This document shows, in pieces, positions 24,364-33,334 of a stretch of 64,000 nt of DNA; position 1 is the first letter of the stretch, and every line of letters starts with the position of its first letter. The notes below the pieces were generated by a model. The model had not been told where the DNA came from. It was given only the letters and a program-made list of their open reading frames with translations, and searched no databases. Position numbers and translations under genes: made by a program. Origin of the DNA: JBEBVQ01 sp037190845 (GTDB lineage Bacteria > Bacteroidota > Bacteroidia > Chitinophagales > Chitinophagaceae); contig JBBCJI010000019.1 of the NCBI GenBank assembly GCA_037190845.1, forward strand, positions 158,056 to 222,055. The letters run 5' to 3'.

Positions 24364-27300
24364 ATGCAATCTGAATCCATATTTGAAAAGCTGAAAAGAC
24401 ACTTACCCAACTCCAACCCCATACTTAGGGGCCCCATTGAACTCGGATCTATAGATCAGTTGTATGATATAGATAAGGATCAACAAAACAGTAATTCCGG
24501 ATTACTGATTCCTGTCAATTTTGAAGGGGTGCCTGTCACGGCAGAAAATCTGGCGGAATTTTTAGCCTTTCTTTCATCACGGGAAAAAACAGATAATACA
24601 CTTATATTCTATAACGTAAAAATTAAGGACGACATTGCTATTGTCGGACGTGGATTTGAGCACGACGCTTTTATTAATACGCTGGAGGAGAAAAAGGTTT
24701 TGATATATCTCTACCGCAATCTAAATAAAAAGGACGAGGACAGGGAATATATACTTCTTCCCAAGTCCCGGAATGAGATTTATGATCTGCTGCTTAAAGG
24801 CCCGTCCGGGCTTACCATCTTTGAGCACAACGCGCAGACAAAGCTGCAGTCGGATTTACAACCCGATAAACCCGGCCAGCCCAATGGTTATATGATCCCG
24901 AATTCACACTTCCGCCTGGGCAGTAAAATCCATATCTCGCATTTCTATTACGCAAAAAGACTTTTCCAGAACAATTTCTACGCACTCAGATTTGCCTTCC
25001 TGATCGTTGATTCGCTGATCAGAAACAAAACACTCGATGATGTGACAAAACGCTATGAAAATGGGAAAAAAGGGGAATATGAAGATGGGGAAAAAGGGGG
25101 GAAAAACGGGCTGACACTTATTGGATATGGTATTTATTCAGAGTTGCTGCTCAGCCATGTATCGAGATTGGTACAAGAATATCTACCCCAAAAAATGACG
25201 AAGATCAACCATGAGCTGGTAAGCGATGAGGAACAGTTCAGGCTGCTCAAAAACGTCGCACTGTACGATCAGGCGATCATGATCATACCCATATCCACCA
25301 CTTTCTCCACATCCATTAAAATTGACGAAATACTAAAAGAACAGAACAGTGACATATACGTTCACACACCGCATATCACCTTACTGAATGTGTGTGATCA
25401 AAACAGATACGAAGATCCTAAAATCATCTTAACACCTCAAGAACGGAAATTCGGATGGGCAGGAATTGATCCTGACCGACGTCGGGTTTTCATAAAGCGG
25501 CTGAACAAAGATGAAGAGAAAGACAAAAACAATGATAAAAACAAAAGCAATGTGGTGGAGCAGCAGTACTTTATCCGCCTGCCGACACATTGGCATGATG
25601 TTCAGGATTGCACCCTTTGTTTTAATGAAAAAGATCCCATAAACGAATTTCCCCTGTTTACAACCGACAAAACATCCATAACTCCGGCGCTTATATTCGA
25701 TATTCCCCGTGGGAGGAAATTAGACGAAGGTAAACATAGTTTTACCATCAGCGACCAGATGATACGTTACGGCCACTATGATACACCAAGAACCCATTAC
25801 CTTTTTTATTTTGATAAGGAAGCATTTTTCAACGGGAATAAGCAGGCAATAAAGAAATGGCTGGAAGAAAAGGAAAATGATATTAAAGGTACAGACGCCG
25901 CCGGTACGGATAAGGATAAGTATGTGATCATGGCTCCCGGAAATCATACCAACTCCGGTTTTGTGAACCTGGTAAACGAGGTAATATTTGACAATAAGGC
26001 CAATATCATCCACTTCGACTCCTCCCACGATCATGTGTTGAATTTCATGTCTTTTTACAAGGACGAGCTTACGGAAAATAATGGGAGTCAAATAAAATTA
26101 TTCTATGTAGACGATACAATTGACACCGGCACTTCCTTTTCGCTTACCAACGACCTGGTAGAATATGCTGCCTCGACCAAAGGTAAGGGGAAAGATACCG
26201 GACGGTCTTCTATAAGCTTCCATGGCGCGATCATCATGATGAACCGGTCTGGCTTTTTTTCGCATGAACGGATTATCAGCAAACTGGCAAATGGCGCCAA
26301 TACGCTTTATTCCTTTGCCAACCTGCACCTTTCTTCCAGCAATGATTTCGACAATTCCTGTGCGCTCTGCAAAGAAGAGGAACGGTATGAAAAATTGTAT
26401 CACCAGTCATTCCTGGACAGGATGAAAAAACATTTCCTGGACCAGGGGGAAAAAATTGAAAAAAAATACCCGGATTCTGCCAAAGATCCGGCCAAAGCGG
26501 CCCACCTGCGAAGGTTAAAGGGAATGCATGTTATTTACAGATGGTTTTCCGAATCAGAAAACGCACGGAAATTTAATGAGTTTGTGTCACTCGAGAACTG
26601 GATGGAAGATGTCCGTAAATTTATGGCTAATAACGTTCCCTTCGAGATATCCATTCAGGCAAACGATAGTGAGATGGAATATATCGAGATATCCGTTCAG
26701 GCAGACGATAGTGAGATGGAATATACTTATTTGAAGATCTTGACGCAGTCGCCGTTCATTCATTACGCACCGGTCAAGAAAACTGTTTTCAGATGGGTTA
26801 TCGAGCTATTGGATAATCATATCAAAGATATTGAAAGCAACCCATTTGAATATACAGATTTCACACGGCTTAAATTCCTGATCCGGAGAGCGGGGATGAT
26901 CAGCTCCAATTACCTGATATCATTGCGCATGATGAGCGCATTAAACAAGATATGCGGCGATAACGGCATACCTAAACTGATAAAGGAATTTCGTGATAAA
27001 GAGGATAAAAAAAATGAACTATCTAATCTGCTATCCTTTCCCATCTTTTTTGCCGCTCAGATTAAGGAGCTGCTTTTCATGAACGAAGCCAGGAGTATTC
27101 AGCTGGAAAAAGTTCTGGCAGATGCTCATAAAAGCAAAGAAAATTCAACAATGTTCAAAAGCATTGCGAGAATACTCCGGCTCGAGAACGGCATTATCAT
27201 CCAGCATTTCATTGACCATATCAGGAAGGACTTCAGCGCCAGCAATCCCAATCGCTTTTTTTATGATGATAAGAAAAATATCGTTGATGATAACAGCCGT

Positions 27301-28971
27301 GTCAAAGGCTTCCTGGAAACATCTCCTGTATCCAGCCATTACAGATATAAAACCCTGCTGGCTTTTTTAAAACCAAAACCCAAGGGAACGCAACAGGGAG
27401 AAAAACCGGAGGACACACAACAGAAAGAAGAACTGGCACTGGACCATCCGTTTATGTCTTATCTGTATCTGCTCAATTTCATGGAGTTTGAGCAAGAGGA
27501 GGACATGGAACTTAGTGAGAAAACCAATGTCATCATCAACAAGCTGAAAGAGATACTGTACGGCAACACAGAAGAAAACGGACAGTACGCACAGACCGGC
27601 GCTTTATTCCTGGTAAAATACAAGACCGAAGGGGCAGACAGTTATTTTTTCGCGCACAACGAAGGGGCAAATGGTAAAATAGATTTTAATCCGGCAAATG
27701 ATCGAGAACACTATTTTGTAAAATTCCTGGATGGCATTAGTGATGATACGGAAAAGGCAAAGCTGACCATTGACGAACTGCAGAAAAAGACCCCTATAGA
27801 AGAGGGAGGGTGGCAGAGCATGTACGCAACAACCCCCACTATACAGATCAGCAACATCCCGGATGGCTATAACAGATTGATCCTGATCCGCATCAACACC
27901 CCTCCCAACGGAAACGGAACGGAACATGACGATGCGCAGGGACTGATCGTTTTCTATTTTCGTACAGAGCCTGAGGATAATATAACCGATATAGAAAAGA
28001 GCAGGCTGCTGCTGCTGCTGCGGGAGCCTTTGAGTAATTTTATCCGGAACCATCATCAGAACAGTGAATTCCGGGACTGGATTGAAGCTGATAAAAAGAG
28101 TAAATTAATACATCTGACGGGGCATAGCAGGGAAATGCTTCTGGCACTGGCGCTAAACAAGAGTAAAGATGACGGTTTATATCAAAAAATCGTACTACAT
28201 ACAGAGCATCTGCAGATGATCACTCAAATTGACAGAGATCTACACAGCAAAGCCGGAATACATACGCCACAGAGAAAACTATTTGATCAGTTCTATCGCC
28301 CTTATGCTAATAAAGGAATAGATCGTTCGGTTATTGAACGTATAGCAGAGATGGCAAAAGAATTATTTTCTTTTAATGAAATAGAAAACCAGGTTGACTG
28401 TGGCATTACGTTAATATATGATAAAAATATTAAGTTTCCATTCAGCAAACATATTTTAAATATGATATGCTTTGAACTGTTTATAAATGCTAAAAAGAAC
28501 CGATGGCATTTTTTGAAGGGAGAAACGGTACCATTACCGGAAAAAACAATAATTGTCAATCCCGATAAGAAAAAAATAAATATAATACCCCCTTCAGAGG
28601 ACTGCCCTGACGATAACCCTGAAATCAGTATTAATCAATTAAATATTAGAATATTAATAGAAAATGATGATAAGAATAAATCAGAAGAAGATGGAAAGCT
28701 AATAATAGAAATAATCAATACTGGTCCGACAGTACCCAATAGCACCTTTGAACTCCTGAAACAACGAAATCCCAAAGAAAACTCAGACATAGCGGGATTA
28801 GAATTAATACGGGTACTGCTGAAACGTAATGAGTTGGGTACAATTGAATTTGGACAAGGATGTGGAGACGCTTATACACCACGACTTACCACATTTAAGG
28901 TTAGGCTGTTATTAAGAAACAAGTATAAAAGTCAATATCTACATGGGGCAGAAGAATATTCTATTAATTGA
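24364..28971 (+). CDS. Large multidomain protein: tandem phosphoribosyltransferase-like segments, GAF-like segment and GHKL ATPase (1535 aa)
   Basis: I do not recognise this as a named family. It has no signal peptide. One phosphoribosyltransferase-like segment spans about 185-330: IGYGIYSELL (about 253) then a degenerate loop MIIPISTTFSTS (306-317). A second spans about 515-650, with the canonical PRPP loop VDDTIDTGTS (582-591). Each is followed by a CxLC pair (C416/C419 and C666/C669). A helical middle, a GAF-like segment (about 1075-1205), a possible helix pair with candidate His1254 (TGHSREML), and a GHKL ATPase follow: N-box E1371-L-F-I-N1375 and NTG (1452-1454) in the G1 position. It reads as a sensor-kinase-like protein with nucleotide-binding modules. 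It overlaps the receiver gene by 29 bases. Confidence 0.75.
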   Translation: MQSESIFEKLKRHLPNSNPILRGPIELGSIDQLYDIDKDQQNSNSGLLIPVNFEGVPVTAENLAEFLAFLSSREKTDNTLIFYNVKIKDDIAIVGRGFEHDAFINTLEEKKVLIYLYRNLNKKDEDREYILLPKSRNEIYDLLLKGPSGLTIFEHNAQTKLQSDLQPDKPGQPNGYMIPNSHFRLGSKIHISHFYYAKRLFQNNFYALRFAFLIVDSLIRNKTLDDVTKRYENGKKGEYEDGEKGGKNGLTLIGYGIYSELLLSHVSRLVQEYLPQKMTKINHELVSDEEQFRLLKNVALYDQAIMIIPISTTFSTSIKIDEILKEQNSDIYVHTPHITLLNVCDQNRYEDPKIILTPQERKFGWAGIDPDRRRVFIKRLNKDEEKDKNNDKNKSNVVEQQYFIRLPTHWHDVQDCTLCFNEKDPINEFPLFTTDKTSITPALIFDIPRGRKLDEGKHSFTISDQMIRYGHYDTPRTHYLFYFDKEAFFNGNKQAIKKWLEEKENDIKGTDAAGTDKDKYVIMAPGNHTNSGFVNLVNEVIFDNKANIIHFDSSHDHVLNFMSFYKDELTENNGSQIKLFYVDDTIDTGTSFSLTNDLVEYAASTKGKGKDTGRSSISFHGAIIMMNRSGFFSHERIISKLANGANTLYSFANLHLSSSNDFDNSCALCKEEERYEKLYHQSFLDRMKKHFLDQGEKIEKKYPDSAKDPAKAAHLRRLKGMHVIYRWFSESENARKFNEFVSLENWMEDVRKFMANNVPFEISIQANDSEMEYIEISVQADDSEMEYTYLKILTQSPFIHYAPVKKTVFRWVIELLDNHIKDIESNPFEYTDFTRLKFLIRRAGMISSNYLISLRMMSALNKICGDNGIPKLIKEFRDKEDKKNELSNLLSFPIFFAAQIKELLFMNEARSIQLEKVLADAHKSKENSTMFKSIARILRLENGIIIQHFIDHIRKDFSASNPNRFFYDDKKNIVDDNSRVKGFLETSPVSSHYRYKTLLAFLKPKPKGTQQGEKPEDTQQKEELALDHPFMSYLYLLNFMEFEQEEDMELSEKTNVIINKLKEILYGNTEENGQYAQTGALFLVKYKTEGADSYFFAHNEGANGKIDFNPANDREHYFVKFLDGISDDTEKAKLTIDELQKKTPIEEGGWQSMYATTPTIQISNIPDGYNRLILIRINTPPNGNGTEHDDAQGLIVFYFRTEPEDNITDIEKSRLLLLLREPLSNFIRNHHQNSEFRDWIEADKKSKLIHLTGHSREMLLALALNKSKDDGLYQKIVLHTEHLQMITQIDRDLHSKAGIHTPQRKLFDQFYRPYANKGIDRSVIERIAEMAKELFSFNEIENQVDCGITLIYDKNIKFPFSKHILNMICFELFINAKKNRWHFLKGETVPLPEKTIIVNPDKKKINIIPPSEDCPDDNPEISINQLNIRILIENDDKNKSEEDGKLIIEIINTGPTVPNSTFELLKQRNPKENSDIAGLELIRVLLKRNELGTIEFGQGCGDAYTPRLTTFKVRLLLRNKYKSQYLHGAEEYSIN
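26642..26725 (+). repeat. 42-bp in-frame tandem duplication
   Basis: Two adjacent 42-base units (26642-26683 and 26684-26725) differ at two positions and encode the repeated peptide pattern EIS-(I/V)-QA-(N/D)-DSEMEY. It is in frame, so it lengthens the protein by 14 residues. Confidence 0.9.
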
Positions 28972-29689
28972 AAATCAATATACACAATTTGAAAACATCA
29001 AGGACCTTATAACAGTTTGCTGTATGGATGAATTTATTGTGTACCCTGATATAAAAGAATTTACAACAGTTGCTGACTGGGTAAGAATTAGTTTAAATAG
29101 AAGATATGATAAAAGCAGGAGAGATGACGCATTAAAGCGTTTGGAGAAATATATTGTATCAGAAAAAGAGATTGATCTGTTAATTGTTGACCATATCCTG
29201 ATAGGCCATACGGATGGGGGTAATGGAATTCATTTGATAAAAGATTTACAATCATGCAACATCCAGCTTCCGTACATATTTTTAAGCCGGACTCCCCGTA
29301 ACAATAGAGACGTGGCGAAAGATCTTAGAAAAGAACTTCAGGTGACGGAACCTCACCAAGTTAACTGGATTGATAAAGGCTATGCGAATATAGGAATAGG
29401 AACCGAGGACTACTTTAACAGAAATGTTATACCAATAATAAAGAATGTAATTAACATGAAGGAAAAAAAGGATCAGTTAGCAGTTGATAGACATTTAAAT
29501 GAAACAATAAATGGCATAATACGTATTAATTCATTTGATATTATACATAGTAAAGAATTTGCAACAAAAGTACAACAACTCTGTGATGAGGATAAAACAA
29601 AGTTTATAGCTTTTTTTTACAACCGTACATCCACGATTACAAAAGACGATGGCGTGGAATTTTTAAAGTCTTTAAAACTCATACAATAA
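28943..29689 (+). CDS. Receiver-domain protein (stand-alone response regulator)
   Basis: This 248-residue protein starts with KNILLIENQ (beta-1, with Glu in place of one acidic pocket residue), has phospho-acceptor Asp83 in DLLIVDHILIG, conserved Ser115 in YIFLSRTP, and Lys145 in WIDKGY: the order of a receiver domain. The stretch between beta-1 and Asp83 is about 25 residues longer than usual. Residues about 165-248 are helical, with no DNA-binding motif that I recognise. Its ATG lies 29 bases inside the upstream gene, so translation is coupled. It is probably the phosphorylation partner of the GHKL protein. Confidence 0.72.
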   Translation: MGQKNILLIENQYTQFENIKDLITVCCMDEFIVYPDIKEFTTVADWVRISLNRRYDKSRRDDALKRLEKYIVSEKEIDLLIVDHILIGHTDGGNGIHLIKDLQSCNIQLPYIFLSRTPRNNRDVAKDLRKELQVTEPHQVNWIDKGYANIGIGTEDYFNRNVIPIIKNVINMKEKKDQLAVDRHLNETINGIIRINSFDIIHSKEFATKVQQLCDEDKTKFIAFFYNRTSTITKDDGVEFLKSLKLIQ

Positions 29690-29747
29690 TTATATAATAA
29701 ACATATAAATTAATATTATTAATTTATTTTTATACATAAATAAAAAC
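29690..29747 (+). other. A+T-rich palindrome before the membrane-protein gene
   Basis: The 58-base gap is almost all A and T. ATAAATTAATA and TATTAATTTAT (29705-29715 and 29717-29727) form an 11-bp inverted repeat with a one-base spacer. It could be a promoter, an operator or merely low-complexity sequence. Confidence 0.4.
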
Positions 29748-30374
29748 GTGGGGGAAGAAAAAACATATACGTTTCCGGAGAAAATGAACAGCAATCTGCT
29801 CAGTGTGCTACTTGCAATTGCGACAGGTATTGTGATCAATATAATTACGGCGCCTATTTCATGGCTCTATCAGGTAGTGATTGTAATTCTTTGGGTTGAT
29901 TGTTGCTGTTTTATTGGGATCCTTTTCAATACAAGAGTACAAATTGACAGAATTAAAAATGATAGAATTAATCGTCAGAAAGAAGAAGTGGAGGAACAAA
30001 ATAAAAATACAAATAGCGGAAATCATGAAGAGGGGAACTCAATAATCTCCACTGAATATGAATTGTGGAAGCTTGCACTATCAGATGTCAAGCCTCAATA
30101 TAAATCAGACAGGAATTTCGCATTAGTGGCTTCAACTTTTGCAATTTTATTCATGCTCATTGTTAATGGGCAAGATACAGTCAATAGGAACAAAGAAAAA
30201 AACCACCTGGAATCAAAACTGACATCTGTTGACAGCTCCCTCAATCACCTGCTTAAGATCATAAACCGGCAAAATGAGCTGATTGACCGGTCCAATCATT
30301 CCATTGATTCATTACGACAGGAAGTACTGAAACAACAGCAAGTACATGCTGATTCCGTTGGCTCTCCTTTATGA
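29748..30374 (+). CDS. Small membrane protein with a C-terminal coiled coil
   Basis: This 208-residue protein has three hydrophobic segments (about 16-36, 40-60 and 122-141), a charged Asn/Glu-rich loop between the second and third (about 65-118), and a coiled-coil tail (about 145-198, KLTSVDSSLNHLLKIINRQ pattern). The given start is GTG at 29748; the ATG at 29784 is an equally good start and would remove 12 residues. It follows the receiver gene by 58 bases on the same strand. I recognise no family. The position suggests a membrane partner or effector of the module. Confidence 0.62.
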   Translation: MGEEKTYTFPEKMNSNLLSVLLAIATGIVINIITAPISWLYQVVIVILWVDCCCFIGILFNTRVQIDRIKNDRINRQKEEVEEQNKNTNSGNHEEGNSIISTEYELWKLALSDVKPQYKSDRNFALVASTFAILFMLIVNGQDTVNRNKEKNHLESKLTSVDSSLNHLLKIINRQNELIDRSNHSIDSLRQEVLKQQQVHADSVGSPL

Positions 30375-30464
30375 ATATATTTTAGGAACAGCCTGACCGC
30401 CGCCACACCTTTTCCGCTTGATCCCTGATTTTTGAAAATCTTGTGAGGGATTGCAAAAAATAAA

Positions 30465-30497
30465 AAAAATCTGCAATGTATTGTTTTGCAGATTTTT
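30465..30497. terminator. Bidirectional terminator between the module and tRNA-Ser
   Basis: AAAAATCTGCAA (30465-30476) pairs perfectly with TTGCAGATTTTT (30486-30497), nine-base loop, with A/T runs on both sides. It can end both the plus-strand module and the minus-strand tRNA-Ser. Confidence 0.8.
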
Positions 30498-30519
30498 GTA
30501 AATTTTAGTGGGAAAATTG

Positions 30520-30608
30520 CGGTGAGGGCGGGATTCGAACCCGCGGTACGGTTTAACCCGTACGACAGTTTAGCAAACTATTGGTTTCGGCCACTCACCC
30601 ACCTCACC
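30520..30608 (-). tRNA. tRNA-Ser (anticodon GCT)
   Basis: This 89-base tRNA has the long variable arm of tRNA-Ser (CGTACGGGTTAAACCGTACCG). The acceptor GGTGAGG pairs with CCTCACC, discriminator G. The anticodon loop is TTGCTAA with anticodon GCT. The T-arm is GGTTCGAATCC. Confidence 0.95.
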
Positions 30609-30654
30609 TGGCCTTATTTTATCCCCTTCCTGATTGTGCCCCGGAAAGGGAGTG

Positions 30655-30662
30655 CAAAGATA
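30655..30662 (-). promoter_or_regulatory. -7 box of tRNA-Ser
   Basis: TATCTTTG on the minus strand, 47 bases before the tRNA 5' end. It matches TAnnTTTG; the upstream box is only a T-run. Confidence 0.6.
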
Positions 30663-30691
30663 AATGTAATAACGGAATAAAAAAGGCCTTG

Positions 30692-30744
30692 TAATTTGAA
30701 AATTTGGAAATTAACGACTCATCCGGAGGTACATTTTCAAATTA
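30692..30744. repeat. Inverted repeat at the dnaA 3' end, TTGAAA family
   Basis: TAATTTGAAAAT pairs over 12 bp with ATTTTCAAATTA (30733-30744). The second arm overlaps the dnaA stop region. It probably acts as the dnaA terminator. Confidence 0.65.
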
Positions 30745-32220
30745 AATACTCGCCAATTGCACCTTCTGCTGCAGCTCCTGAAGGTGCTCCTTATATTCCG
30801 TATCCGTATCCATCAGGTTTTCTACCGTTTGGCAGGAGTGGATCACCGTAGTATGATCGAATCCGCCAAAATGCTCCCCGATATTTTTGAGCGAGCTTTT
30901 GGTGAATTTTTTCGCAAGATACATGGTGATCTGACGTGCCTGCACCACCTCGCGTTTACGCGTTTTGGCCAGCAGCCGGTCGTACGGAAGATTGAAATAT
31001 TCACAGACCAGCTTCTGGATATTCTCAATCGTCATTTCCTTGGCCGCCGTCTTCACAAAATTCTTCATGACGCGCTTGGCCAGGTCTATGTCAATTTCTT
31101 TTTTGTTGAGCGTCGCCTGTGCAAACAAAGCTATCAGCGCCCCTTCCAGCTCACGTACATTACTTTGTACGTTATAGGCAATATACTTCACCACCTCATC
31201 CGGTATTTCGAGGCCTTCATGACGCATCTTCATCCGGAGGATGGACTGACGGGTCTCAAAGTCCGGCGCCTGTATATCGGCATTCAGCCCCCAGCGGAAG
31301 CGGGTCAGGAGCCGTTCCTTCATCCCTTCCATATCCCGCGGCGGCGTATCGCTTGTCAGGATGATCTGCTTACCGCTCTGGTGCAGGTGGTTGAAAATGG
31401 CAAAAAACACATCCTGTGTTTTTTCGGCAGGTACAAACAGGTGTATATCGTCGAGGATCAGTACATCAATAAGCTGGTAAAAATGAATGAAGTCATTGAT
31501 CTCGTTATTCCTCGAATGATCTATAAACTGGTTGATAAATTTTTCGGCGCTTACATACAGTACCGCTTTATTGGGATGCAGGCGGCGCACTTCGTTGCCG
31601 ATCGCCTGTACAAGATGTGTCTTACCCCAGCCTACGCCGCCGAATACCACCAGCGGATTGAATGCCGTTGCTCCGGGCTTCTGCGCCACATGCAGACCGG
31701 CAGAACGCGCCACACGGTTACAATCTCCTTCTACATAATTTTCAAAAACATAATTGGCGTTGAGCTGAGGATCAATCTGCATCCGCTTCAGACCAGGTAT
31801 GGCATAAGGCGTTTTTATGCTGGAAGGATCGTCCCATTTCAGGGGCATGTCTACATAATTGGAATCCCGTGAAGGCTTGGTATGGATGCTGCCGGGCATA
31901 TTGATCGCAGCAGGATTCCGCTGAGACGCCCCCCCCTCCATCAGGATGCGGTACTCAAGTCTCCCTTCTTTGCCCAGCACCCGTTTGATCGTTTTACCCA
32001 GCAAAGCAACATAATGTTCTTCCAGCCACTCATAAAAAAACTGACTGGGGACCTGCAGGGTTAATATCTGCTGGGTAAGAGCAACTGCCTTGATAGGTTC
32101 GAACCAGGTTTGGTAGGTGCGCCAGTTTACATTGTCCCGTATAATACTCAGACATCTTTCCCAGGCAGCGAGGGCATCCTCTGATGCCGGGGGTTGATTG
32201 GTGTAAGGACTATTACTCAT
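30742..32220 (-). CDS. dnaA: Chromosomal replication initiator protein DnaA
   Basis: This 492-residue protein has all four DnaA domains: N-terminal interaction domain (about 20-100), a linker, an AAA+ domain with Walker A GGVGWGKTHL (about 194-203) and Walker B VLILDDIHLF, and a C-terminal HTH with the signature FGGFDHTTVIHSC. DnaA binds DnaA boxes at oriC and opens the origin. The length is slightly above the family average. It is not next to dnaN or rpmH here, as is common in Bacteroidota, and no cluster of TTATCCACA boxes is visible nearby. Confidence 0.97.
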   Translation of the reverse strand: MSNSPYTNQPPASEDALAAWERCLSIIRDNVNWRTYQTWFEPIKAVALTQQILTLQVPSQFFYEWLEEHYVALLGKTIKRVLGKEGRLEYRILMEGGASQRNPAAINMPGSIHTKPSRDSNYVDMPLKWDDPSSIKTPYAIPGLKRMQIDPQLNANYVFENYVEGDCNRVARSAGLHVAQKPGATAFNPLVVFGGVGWGKTHLVQAIGNEVRRLHPNKAVLYVSAEKFINQFIDHSRNNEINDFIHFYQLIDVLILDDIHLFVPAEKTQDVFFAIFNHLHQSGKQIILTSDTPPRDMEGMKERLLTRFRWGLNADIQAPDFETRQSILRMKMRHEGLEIPDEVVKYIAYNVQSNVRELEGALIALFAQATLNKKEIDIDLAKRVMKNFVKTAAKEMTIENIQKLVCEYFNLPYDRLLAKTRKREVVQARQITMYLAKKFTKSSLKNIGEHFGGFDHTTVIHSCQTVENLMDTDTEYKEHLQELQQKVQLASI

Positions 32221-32661
32221 GTTCTGTGTACTCGTTCATCATTTTTACTACAAAATACAAATTCCAATGCACACAAAGGCCGACAACTCTGCTCCCCGGA
32301 TTTATGTAAATAAAACGGGCCGGTCTTTGAAATTCCTCTAACGTTTATCTATTCTCCACAGACACCTCAAAAGCACACAACACTGGCATTTTTCCGACTC
32401 TTTCCGGATTTCCTGTTTTTCTAAAACCGGGAAACGAAGTTGCTAACAATTTGTTGAAAAAAAAAATTACAAACCTCTTGTTTGTTTTGTTGTGATTACA
32501 GATTGAGGTTTGCAGCGTTTGGAACTTTTTTTGATGTCCGGTTTGGAAATCCGGGAGAATGTAAAGAGTCAAAAAAAGAAAAAGACACACAGGATTTTCC
32601 TATGTGCCTTAATACCTGTTTATAATGTTACGGACAGTTGATAAAACATGTACCGGAGTCG
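32221..32661. other. Intergenic region upstream of dnaA
   Basis: This 441-base gap between the DUF5606 gene and dnaA must hold the dnaA promoter (minus strand). I find no convincing TTTG-N19-TAnnTTTG pair, no exact DnaA box and no tandem repeat. It has homopolymer A-runs near 32459 and 32568, and the terminator at 32586-32606. The small open frames here look like chance. Confidence 0.5.
32586..32606 (-). terminator. Terminator after the DUF5606 gene
   Basis: CACACAGGA and TCCTATGTG form a 9-bp stem with one mismatch and a three-base loop. On the minus strand it is followed by TCTTTTTCTTTTTTTG. It lies 56 bases after the stop of the 32662 gene. Confidence 0.7.
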
Positions 32662-33315
32662 TTATTCCTCGGCTTTCTTCTTCCGGGTTGCTGTTTTCTT
32701 TACAGGCTTTTCATCCGCCTCACTACTGCTTTCTGCCACCGTTGCCGCTTTCTTCCGGACAGCAGCTTTTTTTACCGGCTTTTCTTCCGGTTTTTCCTCG
32801 CCGGAAACTGCTGCTTTCTTCGCACGGGCTTTCTTCACCGGCTGCTCAGGCTCAGCGGTATCTGTTACCACCGTATCGGTAGTCGTATCTGTAGTTGCTT
32901 GTTTATCTCCATCGTCATTGTATTGAGAGAAATCCAGCAGATCATTTCCCTTCAGTATTTCATACCAGCGCAGCATTTTCTTCATATCACTCACATACAC
33001 CCGATCTTCATCAAGTTCAGCGAAGATCTCTTTAAAATATCCTTTGATAGCCGCATTATCTGCCTGCTTTCCGTCTATGGGAGGCGTAGCAGCTTCATGC
33101 TCTTTCATTTTCTCAAATACATGATGCAGGCGCACATTTTCGCTGGTAGTATATATCTCAATACTTTCCAGCGGCGTTACATTATGCAGTCTGGCAGAAA
33201 TGAATCTGGTAGACTGATCGGCAAGATTGCGCACAATAGCGCCATCACTTTTGGTAGCCAGCAATTGAAAAAGACCACCTAATCCGGTCACGGCAACAAT
33301 TTCCTTATATTCCAT
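32662..33315 (-). CDS. DUF5606-like protein with a lysine/alanine-rich tail
   Basis: This 217-residue protein, taken from the ATG at 33315, starts MEYKEIVAVTGLGGLFQLLATKSDG and continues in a compact domain to about residue 145; this N-terminal region fits the Bacteroidota DUF5606 family. The tail (about 150-217) is a run of KKA/EEKP repeats like those in histone-like proteins, so nucleic-acid binding is possible but unproven. The longer start 21 codons upstream adds an unlikely leader. A -7 box TATTTTTG lies just upstream (33335-33342, minus). It is between dnaA and tRNA-Gln. Confidence 0.75.
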   Translation of the reverse strand: MEYKEIVAVTGLGGLFQLLATKSDGAIVRNLADQSTRFISARLHNVTPLESIEIYTTSENVRLHHVFEKMKEHEAATPPIDGKQADNAAIKGYFKEIFAELDEDRVYVSDMKKMLRWYEILKGNDLLDFSQYNDDGDKQATTDTTTDTVVTDTAEPEQPVKKARAKKAAVSGEEKPEEKPVKKAAVRKKAATVAESSSEADEKPVKKTATRKKKAEE

Positions 33316-33334
33316 ACGTTTCTTTGAAGGGAAG

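Noticed and set aside
24364..30374. Detocs-type two-component defence system
   Set aside because: There is a GHKL protein and a receiver, but no nucleosidase/phosphorylase effector and the large protein's N-terminal layout differs, so the name is not justified.
30757..31872. 371-codon open frame opposite dnaA
   Set aside because: The dnaA frame is complete and conserved; the antisense protein is basic and has no recognisable domain.
32345..32590. 81-codon open frame upstream of dnaA
   Set aside because: It overlaps the terminator, has a low-complexity product and no start context; likely chance.
32221..32661. Replication origin next to dnaA
   Set aside because: No exact TTATCCACA boxes or repeated A+T-rich 13-mers were found; in Bacteroidota oriC is often not beside dnaA.
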